This document shows, one piece after another, positions 23,487-34,321 of a stretch of DNA of 64,000 bases. This DNA comes from Laburnicola sp. R22_1 (lineage: Eukaryota > Ascomycota > Dothideomycetes > Pleosporales > Didymosphaeriaceae). The stretch covers positions 3,782,001-3,846,000 of the forward strand of contig JACONQ010000003.1 in the NCBI GenBank assembly GCA_014281115.1, given 5' to 3'. Positions within the stretch are counted from its first letter, which is position 1; the number at the start of each line of letters is the position of its first letter. The notes under the pieces were generated by a model. It worked only from the letters and a program-made list of their open reading frames with translations. It was not told where the DNA came from and made no database searches. A program made the position numbers and the translations under genes.

Positions 23487-26400
23487 ATGAATCCAGCGCA
23501 TCGCGACGGGTGGCCGCCGACGCAGGCGGCAGCCCCAGGAACCGGCCAGCAGCAAACAGACCAAGGTCAAGGACAAGCCCCACGACCACTGGGCTCCTTC
23601 GGGTAGGTGTTCTGCCATCCTCCCCATCCTCGTTGCGCCAGCCACCATGGACCAAGCGGCTCTTCAGTTGCCTTGCGCACCGCCTTTTGGCCACCTGTTT
23701 ATTGACTATGATCACAGGTCAAGCAATGCGACACAGCAACCGCAATCTCACACGTCACCGGCGCAAGGCCCAGCCCCAGTGCTTCCTCCACCTGCTGGTA
23801 CGTAGCCGTCGCGAACGAAATAGAGTTAACAGAGCTAATGGCGCGTAGGAGGCCCATTTTATGCCTCAAACGGCGCTGTCCAACACAATCAGAATCTCCC
23901 TGCGCTCTCTGGCTTGGCCCAGCCGCCCCAAGCGTCCCCTCATCAGATTTCGCAGCGGCCCCCCTCCTCAGACTCGGCGCCCGCCCCACAGAACGCTCAA
24001 GGAGCACCTCAAGGGCCGTCGTACTCATTACCCGGTCTATCGCAGACTCTCCAGCAACCGCAGGGCTCTGCGCCAAACCAAGCGACTGCTGATCGCGAGC
24101 GAGAGCTTCGGGAACGCGAGACCAGAGAACGCGAGATGATGGAGTCACATGCCGCCCAACATGCTGCACAACAAGAGGAAATGGTGAAGCGGGAAGCCGA
24201 ACAGCGTGACCGCGAACTCCGAGAGCGACAGCAGCAGCAAGAGCAGGTCACGCATGAGAACCACTCTGCGCCGATTCAGATCCACCAGCCTGTGGCGGTG
24301 GCTCCTTCGACACGGACAATCCACGGCCCGAACGGACTCTTAGGACAGTCGGGTCCCCTAGCCGGGCCGGCCATGACTGGCCCCAACGCATCAAATTCGA
24401 TTTTTGGCAACGCAGCAGTCCAGCCCGTTCAGCAAGGGGACACTACTCCGAGAACGCAGCATGCTGTACAGCCGCAGCCGCAGCCGCAGCCTTCAATGCT
24501 GATGCCATTTGCCGGACAACCCAATGCTACGATTGCGGCGATGGGTCAGGCGATGGGCCAGGGGCAGCAGCCTATTCTCAATGTAAGTCATTGTCAAAGT
24601 GATAAGGAACAAAATTGCTAATTCACTTGCAGGATGCACTCAGTTACCTTGACCAAGTAAAGGTGCAGTTCGCGGACCATCCCGATGTTTACAACAGATT
24701 TCTGGACATCATGAAAGACTTCAAGAGTGGGGCGATTGATACTCCAGGTGTGATCGAGCGCGTATCGACACTTTTTGCCGGCCATCCAAACCTTATCCAA
24801 GGATTCAACACATTCCTGCCGCCAGGCTACAAGATCGAGTGCGGTACGAACGGCGATCCCAACGCTATTCGTGTTACCACGCCCATGGGCACAATGGTTT
24901 CGACCATGCCCGCCCCAAGGCCGCTCTCACCACCTCGAAACCCAACCGTAAACGGTAACAACGCACCCCCAACCGAGCCTAGCTACTACGAGGCAGGCCA
25001 AGCACGACTGTGGGCGCAAAACTTGAGAGATCCACGTCCCCATCAAGCTCCCGAGGCGCAGGATCCGGCTTTTTCTCCCAATAATCGTAACTTAGGGCAG
25101 TCGCTTTTTGGTCCGCAACAAAATCAAGCACCACCCGCACCGCTCTCTCCGGAGGTTGCAGCTCGTCCTCATCCTGACGCGATTCCCTCCGCTGCTACCC
25201 TTGTGCATCAGCAGGAGCAACGAGGAGTCTCTCAGCTGCAAAACGCAATTTCCGCTACCACTGGGCGGTCCATCCTGTCTCCGAGTGTTGATGCTTCGAC
25301 ACCTTTGATGGGTCAGGCACTGAACGGTGTCGCTCAAGGTGCGCAAGGCGGTGGCGCTGAAAAGCGGGGTCCCGTCGAGTTTAATCATGCCATCAGCTAT
25401 GTGAACAAGATCAAGGTGAGCCTCGTAAATTTTGTGACTTGTCGTCCTCCTACTAACAAAGTTTGCAGAACCGTTTCGCATCCCAACCGGACATATACAA
25501 ACAGTTCCTTGAAATCCTGCAAACATACCAGCGCGAGTCAAAACCTATTCAGGACGTCTATGCACAGGTCACCAGTCTCTTTGGCGCTGCACCGGACCTG
25601 TTAGAAGACTTCAAGCAATTTTTGCCTGAATCTGCCGCTCAACATCGAGCTCAGCAAGCTGCACGGCACAACGAAGAGGCGACTTTGTTGAGCAATGCGC
25701 GAGGAGAGTCCACCACATACGGTCAAGCACCCAGCCATCAACAAACTCCACGTGCGGATAACACGTCGCGATTGCCTCCTATGGGTAATTTCGCACCAAC
25801 TCCTACAGCAAACCGTGACAACAAAAGGAAACGGGGTGAACGTCAGGGCGCTGGAGCGGCCGCAGCAACCAACGCCGCACCCATAGCCCAAGAAGCTCAG
25901 ACGTCCAACGTTCGTACTACATATGGGCAAGGGAACACAAATAAGGTAAGTGCACGCATTTTCTTGTACATTGTTGAACAGTCCGTGTGTTGTACTGTCG
26001 AGCTTGGGTCTTCGCGCTTGCGCCCTCACCCGCTCTCTATCATTCGTCCTCAACTCTCATGCCCCATCATCCCGACTGCATCATACCCATTCAACCCGGT
26101 TTTGTAAACACGCACGAATTGTCCCTTTCCACCATTATATCCTGCACCTAGTGTCACATGTTTCTTGACCTCTTCTGTGTTCATTGCTTTCATGTGAATG
26201 TGAGCGGTAAATATGTACTAACTTGCCAAAGCGCGCCAAAACAGGCCACGTAAAGCAACCAACCGTAGCGGATGGTCCGCCGGTGGAACCGACATTAATA
26301 CCTGCGCCGCCTGCTCCAATGCTGCCGACTACCACCCCCGCTCCCACTGCCGAGGATTTGTCCTTTTTCGACCGCGTCAAGAAGTTCATCGGCAACAAGA

Positions 26401-28911
26401 ACACGATGAATGAGTTCCTGAAGCTCTGCAATCTGTACTCCCAGGACCTGATAGACAAACAGTTATTGCTCTACCGTGCGCAGTCGTTCATCGGTGGCAA
26501 TCAAGAGCTGTATGCTTACTTCAAGAAATTTCTCGAAACCGACGAAGAAGAGCAGCAATCAACGCATCCGAAGTCAGTCAACTCCCGCGTGTCGCTTTCC
26601 AACTGCCGCAGCTTTGGACCCAGCTACCGACTCCTCCCTAAGCGGGAACGGGAACGGGTTTGTAGTGGCCGTGATGAGCTTTGCCGCTCCGTACTGAACG
26701 ACGAATGGGCATCGCATCCTACCTGGGCGTCCGAGGATTCCGGCTTCGTGGCTCACCGCAAGAATCAGTTTGAGGAAGGTCTTCATCGAATTGAAGAGGA
26801 ACGTCACGACTACGACACTAATATCGAAGCGTGCAACCGGACGATTCAGCAACTCGAGCCGATCGCCACCCAACTGCTTACTATGAAACCGGAGGATCGG
26901 GCCAACTTTCAACTTCCACCCGGTCTTGGCGGCCAAAGCGAGACCATCTACAAGAAAGTGATCATGAAGATCTACGGTCGTGAACGGGGCGCGGAGGTCA
27001 TCCGTGAGCTCTTTCAGATGCCTTGGAGCGTTGTTCCAGTTTTGCTTCATCGACTAAAAGCGAAGCTGGAAGACTGGAAGGCCGCCCAGCGTGAGTGGGA
27101 GAAGGTTTGGCGCGACCAGACGCAGAAGATCTTCTGGAAGTCGCTTGACCACCAGAGCTTGTCTGTCAAACAGAACGATAAGCGTCAATTTCAGCCGAAA
27201 TCCCTTCAGAACGAGATCCAGGTTCGATACGAAGAGCAGAAGCGCCTCCAGGAGATCCAAGAGATTGCTCAGCCGGACTACCAGTTCAGCTTCTCGTTTC
27301 AAGACGAAGACGTACTGTTCGATGTCGCACATCTTATCCTCACCTTCGCGGATAGTAGCAGCACCAACGACTTCACGAAAGTTACTCCCTTTATCAAAGA
27401 GTTCGTTCCTCTGTTCTTCGGCATCGACAGTGCCAAGTTTGAGCAGCGACTACAGATCTTCGCCCGAGAATCTTCCACCAATGGTTCAGGCGAAGACACG
27501 CCCAGCGCTGATGAAGATGTCTCTCAGCGAGCGCAGAAGTACAAAAAGGGCGACCTCCGCCGCGATGTGCTTGACCCCCGGGGCAAGTCACGCAAGGACA
27601 AGGAGGACAGCGTTGCTTCTGTGAGCCGCGATAGCTCTCCCGGCATAGCATCCGCAGTAGAAGATGAGGTAGCCGCGGACAGTTCGAACTCAGCCGCGCG
27701 AGACGAGCGACCCTCTGCAACATGGGTAACTCATACTCAAGAACAAACTGCGAGCCGAGATCCCGACCCCGAAGAACCATATCACCGTACTTCGTACAAC
27801 ATGTACGCCAACTCTTCGATATACTGCTTCTTCCGCATGTTCGTCATACTTTACGAGAGGCTTGTGAAGCTGAAAGAGAAAGAGGATGAAGTTCGAAGGA
27901 TTGTTGCGCGCGCTCAAATCCCTAAGCCGGCGCACGAGCTGAAGATGGTGGATAAAATGCCTTCAGACTTCTTCAAGGATACATCGGAAGGTGCCAACTA
28001 TTACGCGCAGGTTTTGGAGATGCTTCAGGACCAGATCACGGGTGATGTGGACATGGCTCAGATTGAAGAGACACTGCGGCGGTATTACCTGCAAGTTGGC
28101 TGGCAGTTGTATTCCTTCGACAGGTTGCTGGCTTCGCTATTGAGGGCTTGCTTGACCGTGGTCGCAAACGACAGCAAGGATAAGACTCTCGACATCTACA
28201 ATCTGTTCAAGAAGGATCGAGTCAACGACACGACGACACACAGGGCAGAAATTGCCTACAGGAAGCAGGTCGAGAAGTATGCCAAGGACGCCGACACTTA
28301 CCGGATCACCTTTGTAAGTTCTGCGTCTCCGGATATGTCGTATATTAGCTAATAATTTTTAGGACCCGACCAGGATGGAAGCGTTTGTGCGACTGTTCAA
28401 GAAGGACGACCCTACTTTCGAGTTTAATCAGCTCGATAAAGTCAGGCGCTGGCGCGCTTATGTCGCGTCTTACATGGCAGTCGAGCCCACCGAGCAGCTT
28501 GACTTCAGCAAAATTCGACATCCGTACCTCAAGAACCGTCTCGCCAAGTTCGAGGACGTCAACGACGATGACCGTTTCGAGCACATGAAGCACATGGACA
28601 AGATTACAGTGTCGATCAGCCCAGCCATGTACACCATGAAGTTCATCGCAAGCGAGCCATTCGGTACCGGCGGTATTCAGTACTTTGTACAGCCTGAGGC
28701 GACTCGCTCCGGTACAAGGACGAAGGAAGAGTATGAGGCGCTGTCAGAATCGAGGAAGGACCGCGTTCAAGAGCTTTTCGTCCGCAATAACGAGTGGATG
28801 AAGAACCTTAGCCGGGACGAGGTGGAGGCTCGGAAGGTCGCTTTCAAGAAAGACATGGACGAGCCGCGCCAACTGGAAGCTGAGGAGGATGTGGAGATGG
28901 CTGACTCGTGA
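23487..28911 (+). CDS. SIN3 transcriptional corepressor
   Basis: Seven exons, 23487-23602, 23718-23797, 23849-24582, 24633-25415, 25469-25945, 26232-28313 and 28363-28911, keep one frame and give 1606 residues. A Gln/Pro-rich N-terminus and a Glu/Arg-rich helix precede PAH1 (about 311-375, [13 protein letters not shown]). PAH2 lies at about 560-630 ([13 protein letters not shown]) and PAH3 at about 768-827 ([15 protein letters not shown]). The histone deacetylase interaction region follows, with YRLLPKRE and [13 protein letters not shown], then the conserved SIN3 C-terminal domain. SIN3 is the nuclear scaffold of the Rpd3 deacetylase complexes; PAH domains bind repressor peptides. The fifth intron is 286 bp and ends in AAAG only 9 bp after a perfect TACTAAC branch word. 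All other introns are 50-115 bp. Nothing suggests loss of function. Confidence 0.95.
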
Positions 28912-29464
28912 GCGATGTTCCAGCTGTTATCCGTGCGGGGAGTTTGTTTTCGCGTTCAATGTTTGCTCGCCTGCATATCGGCATCCTGAGCACAGCCAGC
29001 TTTGGGAATTGTTCCTATTGGTTTTGGGGTTCTGTTTGAAGGATTTGGGTTTTCTCTGTTCCTGTACACGGCATTTCTGTATTTGTATGGTTTTATGGTG
29101 GGTAAATGCGTGGAGCGGTATGCTGCGTGCGGAGCGTTAGGTCTTGCATAGGGTGGGAGTCGCGCTGCTTTGATACACCCGGCTCCTGTTTATATCCATC
29201 TCTGTTTGTTTGCAAGTAATGAATGGGAATGGGTGTTGTTCTAGCTTCGGGCTTGACGCATGAGTGTGGTGATAACCCCGCTGCCGTCATACATCCCCAC
29301 TCCGAAGCTACCCCTCATACCAGCTGAGAAGCTACCACGGTGCTGTCACACCATCAACCTCACCTTTGCATCATTACCCGCCGCTTATTGCGCCATCGAC
29401 CTACTTCAGCTGCTCTAGATAAGACTCACTCCTCCTTGCGAAAAGATAGCTACCACACGCTACA
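28912..29464. other. Intergenic region
   Basis: About 550 bp between SIN3 and the thioredoxin-fold gene on the same strand. T- and G-rich 3-prime sequence of SIN3 gives way to a C-rich promoter-like stretch after about 29300. No gene recognised. Confidence 0.55.
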
Positions 29465-30156
29465 ATGGCACTCGCACCTAAATTCGCAGGCCAGAAGCTA
29501 GCCTCGACTTCCATCCAGCCCAAAGCTGTACACACGCTCGAAATATGTATGCCCCAGCCCTTTCTTTACACGTCCATCCATCCTACTGATAGTCCCGCCC
29601 ACCAGACCTCGACTACGTCTGCCCCTTCAGCGCCAAACTCTTCAAAACAGTCTACTCCTCACCCCTGCGTGACACCCTGCTCTCCCAATACGGCGACCGC
29701 CTCGTCACCATCTTCCGCCAGCAAATCCAACCCTGGCACCCATCCTCAACCCTCGTCCACGAATCCGCCTACGCGGTGCTCAAACTCTCGCCCGAGAAAT
29801 TCTGGGCCTTTTCGGAGAAGCTGTTCGAGCAGCAAACAGCCTTCTTCGACGTGAGCGTTGTGAACGAGACGCGCAACGCGACGTATAAGCGGCTGGCTAC
29901 GATTGCGGGCGAGGTGGGCGTGGATGAGGACCAGGTGTATGGGTTGTTGGCTATCCCGGAGACTGCCGGGCAGGATGGGGGGTTGAATGTGGGGAATGGG
30001 GTTACGGTGGAGGTCAAGGTGCAGGTTAGGCAGAATCGGTTGGTCGGGGTGCATGTTACGCCTACGGTGGTGTTTGATGGGGTGGTGCAGGGGGAGATTT
30101 CGAGTGCGTGGTCGAGGGAGGAGTGGGAGGAGTGGCTTGCGAAGAATGTGGGGTGA
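29465..30156 (+). CDS. Thioredoxin-fold (DsbA-like) protein with CPFS motif
   Basis: Exons 29465-29546 and 29606-30156 (59-bp intron splitting a Tyr codon) give 210 residues. After the splice the sequence reads LDYVCPFSAKLFKTVY, a beta strand, the active-site position CPFS and a helix, as in DsbA-like thioredoxin-fold proteins. Later VTPTVVFDG supplies the cis-Pro loop and beta strand that complete the fold. The helical insert between them (SPEKFWAFSEKLFEQQ, then the TYKRLATIAGEVG block) is typical of the DsbA group. The usual second Cys of CxxC is Ser here, so a disulphide shuffling role is doubtful; a monothiol or glutathione-linked role is possible. No signal peptide is seen, so it is probably cytosolic. 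The coding strand is C-rich before 29830 and G-rich after it. Confidence 0.8.
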
Positions 30157-30258
30157 TTCGGCGTGGCTGGGGAAGGATGATTAAGAGGGCGGGTGCAAGT
30201 GCGGAGTTTGGACCAAGAACAACCTATGTATTTTTTGTTTCTTCACTCCACTCAGAAA

Positions 30259-31703
30259 ATGACGGAATCTCCCATGTTCTACGATCTGCCGTTGAAGGCA
30301 AGGTATCTTGTTTATGAGTATTTAGGTATACTGCGCGTCACGGTTGACTTGAACTACAAAGCCCTCACAGTGTACCTACAGAACACCTATCCTGACAACA
30401 CAAGGGCCAGATACGTATCGTGCTTCCACGATGGTGATTTCGTAATGACTGACTCTTTGCGAAGACCATGGAACGTGGAAAGAGTACGGGGAATGTCCTT
30501 GGGATGACTTCCACGTCAACACTTTTGACGCCCCTAGCTGTAATTCGGAGGCTTGTCGCGGATCAGCGTTTGTCGTCCAGGTCCTCGAAGGTTGGTATGG
30601 AACTAGGAGCGAAGCCCCGGAACTTCACAAAGTCGTCTATGAAAAGAGCCACTTTCGCATATGCAGCAGTAGTCCGGAAGGATTCGCCCTGTTCTTCAAT
30701 CTGCGGACGGATGGTTTGCGCGATCTTGGCACGCTGACGGTACGGCTGGATGGAGAGCCTGTAGAGACTATTGAGCTCGGTCGGGATTGGAATAGGTTGG
30801 AGCAGCTACTGCCGTTGAAACATTACAGTCGATATGGGAAAAACGCTCTGAGGGAATGGCAGAGGCTAGTGCAGCGGCTGGCGCAATGCATACGACCAAA
30901 CCATCTTACCTTCTATGTCATCGTCAACGTCCCAGATGTCCGAACCGCGGAAGCTGTTTTGCAACCCCTCGGCCAACTACCCGTCCTTAAAAATTGCGGC
31001 ATATGGCTGAACCAAAAGCCCATTTCGGAGCTCAAGCCTCAGCGCACTCGCACAGGAAACGGTGACTCGTCTTACGAATCCTTCGTCAGTCTGCAGACAC
31101 AAGCCGTTTAGGTACCTCAATCTTCCCCAATGAATTCGTTTCAAGATATTGGAGTTTTCCGATCTTGTTTACAACGGCGTGCTCGAATGGAAACCGCCTC
31201 TCTCATGCCTCCATCCTGTTCCTTACCCTCAGAAACCTGCCTGCAGATTGGACCTGGGATATAAACCGAATCCCGGCACACTGTTGCAAAGCCAGACTCC
31301 ACACAGTTAAAGTAGGTCGCCGACGATTCAGCACCAACACGCGATGCAAACAGACCTCAACCAGCTTCTGCGAATACATCTTCCACTGCACGCACTCAGC
31401 CTCCTCATCCAGCTTCATCCGGAACCAAGAACAGGCGGCCACCAACTATTCCTCGCCAGCCATCAAGCACGCCAGGACGCCATCCCCATCTTCTTCCAAC
31501 AGAAAAACCGCTTTCTCCTATCTCCCCGTGGCATCGTCGTAGCGCGCCTAGCGAAAAGTTACCCAGCCGACCTCCAATTCACCGACCCCTTCGTCCGCAT
31601 CCCCCACGTCGAGCGCTCCCTTTCATCTCCTGGGTTGGAGAGGGGGAGGGGAAAGAGGGTGGAGGCTTATGGGGGGGTTGGGTGGGAGGGATTATTATGT
31701 TGA
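30259..31703 (+). pseudogene. F-box-like fungal protein, broken by two frameshifts and two stops
   Basis: The reading starts at 30259 with an F-box-like opening (MFYDLPLKARYLVYEYLGI). Coding then moves to a second frame near 30440-30480 (from DGDFVM to CPWDDFHVNTF), which runs to a TAG at 31109. It continues in a third frame with RYLNLPQ, a TGA at 31131, then IRFKILEFSDLVYNGVLEW, another stop near 31309, and ends with LFLASHQARQDAIPIFF. The two LP-motif blocks resemble the fungal LPxExRxxIL F-box-like families. A 49-bp intron (30434-30482) could explain the first frame change, but not the second change or the stops. I therefore call it a decayed gene. An alternative is two small genes (30259-31111 and a remnant after it). 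Function unknown. Confidence 0.6.
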
Positions 31704-32495
31704 TTAGGGGTGGTTAGGGGATTATTAGGTTGGTTGACGGTGGTTGAGGGTAGGAGATTGGGGAGGGAGTGCTGTGTGTGGAGGGAGATTGTGGTGGGTT
31801 GGGGTAGGTGAAAGTGTTGTGGGCGTGTTGAAATAGATTGGTGTAGATGTTGTTTATGATACGAATTCGATGGGATATATGTTGTGTTTTTCCGATGCTA
31901 CTTTTGTCCCGCGACGAGTGGGGAGTGATTGTCCTACCACATGGTTCTCAGGACTTGTCTAAAGCGCTGGCAATCACATATAGATAGCTACAACTAGCAT
32001 ACTAAGTTGCTGCGACGCATGGTCCGTGGAATAGATTCGCTGAGGAAAATCATCAAAGAGATGTATCATCAATCATTTATCTGTATCTTCTATTAAATGA
32101 CTGCCGTCGTGGGAGATTCTAACCTAGTTCGATCCTCACAATACACAGAGAGGGGTAACACAGGAGGTACTAAAAGTCTAAAACACAATGCCTAGCACGC
32201 AGTGATCTGTATATTCTATATCCGCGATGCTGTGTACAAAGGTATAACGACGCGCATACTTCTTTGAGCATCACTTCAATCTACTGATTGATATAGGCAT
32301 GGAAGATGACGTGTCATTGTGTAACAGAGTTCCTGTCCATTACTGGGTTCAGCTTCAAGACCAAGACTTGGCGCACATTTGATACACGCTATAACGCTGT
32401 GAGGGTGCTAATGAACGCAGTGAACCAAGGTCTCGGTTTAGCTTCATAAACTGCACGCGTGATAGATTAAGTATGAAGATCCAATTCGGGTATTC
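31704..32495. other. Intergenic region with G-rich start and a dispersed repeat
   Basis: The first 120 bp continue a G-rich tract that began inside the pseudogene (about 31630-31830; many GGG runs). A short dispersed repeat lies at 32112-32210. No gene recognised. Confidence 0.55.
32112..32210. repeat. Short dispersed repeat, copy B
   Basis: Second copy of the element at 22737-22826, with the same words in the same order and orientation and several C-to-T or G-to-A differences. The B-box-like word here is AGTTCGATCC. The copies are about 70-80 percent alike by eye; no count was made. Confidence 0.6.
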
Positions 32496-33155
32496 TCAGA
32501 GCACGAGAAGGGCTAGGAGTGCGCTCCCAATAGAGAACCCGCCAACCTGTATGTTCGCGGCAGCACCGGGCGACTCAGTAGGTGAGCCAGCAGCAGTCCC
32601 AGTCGGCGCCCCCGTCTGCGTCAATTTCTGCGCCCCAGCCGTGACCGTAGCAGTTGCCATCTCCGTCTTCATTTCCTCCGCACCCAGCACGGTACGCTCC
32701 GTATCCCTCGTATGCGTTTCAGTGAAACCCCACCGGGTGCTCAGCCGCGACAGATCCATCGACCCCGTAACCGATAACTCAGCAAAATACTCACACGAAG
32801 CCAACGTCGTACCTCCCATGCTGCACTCCCATCCAGCAGTCAGCATTATAGGGTCTGATTCATCTGGCATGGAGTATGAAAAGGCCGCCGTGGCGGGGCC
32901 TTGTGTAATCTTCCAGTCTGTGCTGCAAGACTCGCTGTCATCGCCGGAGGGGCAGCCGACGAGGTAGGTGGTGGCGGAGGCGTCGGCGTTGATGACGGAC
33001 GCGTGGAGGGTTCGTTCGTCGCCGAGGTTTGGGTAAAGGAGCTTGACTGTTGGGTGGGTGGGTTGGGCGGACGTGGCGTTTGGGGTTGTTTGCGCGGTGG
33101 TGACGGCTGCGAGGGTTGTGAGGATGAAGAAGAGGGTGGTTTTGGTGGGAAGCAT
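32496..33155 (-). CDS. Small secreted, probably GPI-anchored protein
   Basis: A single exon of 219 residues. The start at 33155 was chosen because it begins a clear signal peptide (MLPTKTTLFFILTTLAAVTTAQ) with cleavage likely after TAQ; the open frame extends 65 codons further upstream but that part lacks an ATG-led secretion signal. The mature part has four Cys, in CPSGDDSESC and WECSMGGTTLASC, enough for two disulphides. A Ser/Thr/Gly/Ala-rich, O-glycosylation-prone segment follows. The C-terminus is a hydrophobic tail (IGSALLALLVL) preceded by small residues, as needed for GPI attachment. Such proteins sit on the plasma membrane or cell wall. No known family or enzymatic motif was recognised. 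Coding strand composition changes from C-rich at the start to G-rich at the end. Confidence 0.75.
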   Translation of the reverse strand: MLPTKTTLFFILTTLAAVTTAQTTPNATSAQPTHPTVKLLYPNLGDERTLHASVINADASATTYLVGCPSGDDSESCSTDWKITQGPATAAFSYSMPDESDPIMLTAGWECSMGGTTLASCEYFAELSVTGSMDLSRLSTRWGFTETHTRDTERTVLGAEEMKTEMATATVTAGAQKLTQTGAPTGTAAGSPTESPGAAANIQVGGFSIGSALLALLVL

Positions 33156-34321
33156 CTTTGCGGTTTGATTTTCTTTCTTTTGGCTGTTCCCCTTTTCGCG
33201 ATTTTTGTATCGAGTGAGTGACTGGGCGTTAATTCGAAGGAATGCGACGGAATGAAGAGCGACTGTGTGCGAGAGGCGAGGAAAGCAGCGCGAAGAAGAC
33301 AACAGGAGAACGGAAGAGACGGGCTTTTGAGCGCTTAATGGAGGATTCAATACTCCTGTGTATACCGTTACTCAGTTACACTCATGCACACGAGAGGCAC
33401 AGCAACGGCACTAAGAACCAATTACATTCTCCTGTCTTCCTGCTCAAATCACAATAGTGGAGAATGGGGTGATATTTAGGCAGAAACCACTCATTCGTTC
33501 CCAATGCGATGACTGTGCCTCTTACTCGCAAGAAACACCGGGAGTCGACGCCTGTACAACAATCTTAAAAATGCCTGCAAATGTATGCATGGGGCTTGAT
33601 GTGGTTCATGCAGGGTTAGACTAGGCTGCAACGAGGTTCAGGGTTCGTGAGCTACGGTAACCGAGGTGCTAGAAAGCTTGCCGATTGCCGTTATACCCAT
33701 CTGTAGTCGACCACCGAGCAGGGTGATCGTTCTCGGACCGCCTATTCCGTGGGAATAAATCTGGTGTTATGATCAGTTTTTGGAGGTCTGGCTATGAGTG
33801 CGAGAATAGGATTGGGTGCCTTTCATGTACTCACGCGTACCCTCAAGTCTGCTTCGTGAAAATTGGTACAATTTGCGTTGCGCTATTGACAAAAGAGTGC
33901 CATCTCGCCTGTGCATCACTCTTTTACAAAAAGGCGGTATACAAACTGATCAAATGGCCCCAACGTTGGTCATTACAAATATTCTTCGTTGCCCGCCTCT
34001 ATGAATCGGAAAAGAAAAACACTCAAACAAGCCTCCTTCCTGGAAAGACGTAAACGAAACTCGAAGTGGTGGAGCGACTGACGTCTTGTGTGTATGCCCG
34101 AAATTCCATTGCACGGAGGAAGCTCTTTCATCAATACCATCTCTTTCGCTTCCCACCTCCTACTCAGCACGAATGTATGTTTGTGTTTCCTCTGTATCTT
34201 CCGCGTCAAATCGAGTGTCTTCGTGGCGCAACCGTGTTTGTGTCGTTTCCACACCGTTCCTTGGCTCTGGCACCCTTTCGCTTTCATACCCCACGTCCTC
34301 ATCACTGTCATACTCCACGTC
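33156..34321. other. Intergenic region
   Basis: About 1.2 kb between two minus-strand genes. It contains the promoter of the GPI protein and the 3-prime end of the ankyrin pseudogene. Three near-copies of TCATACTCCACGTCCTAATCACTG lie just inside the ankyrin end (34276-34347). No other gene recognised. Confidence 0.5.
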
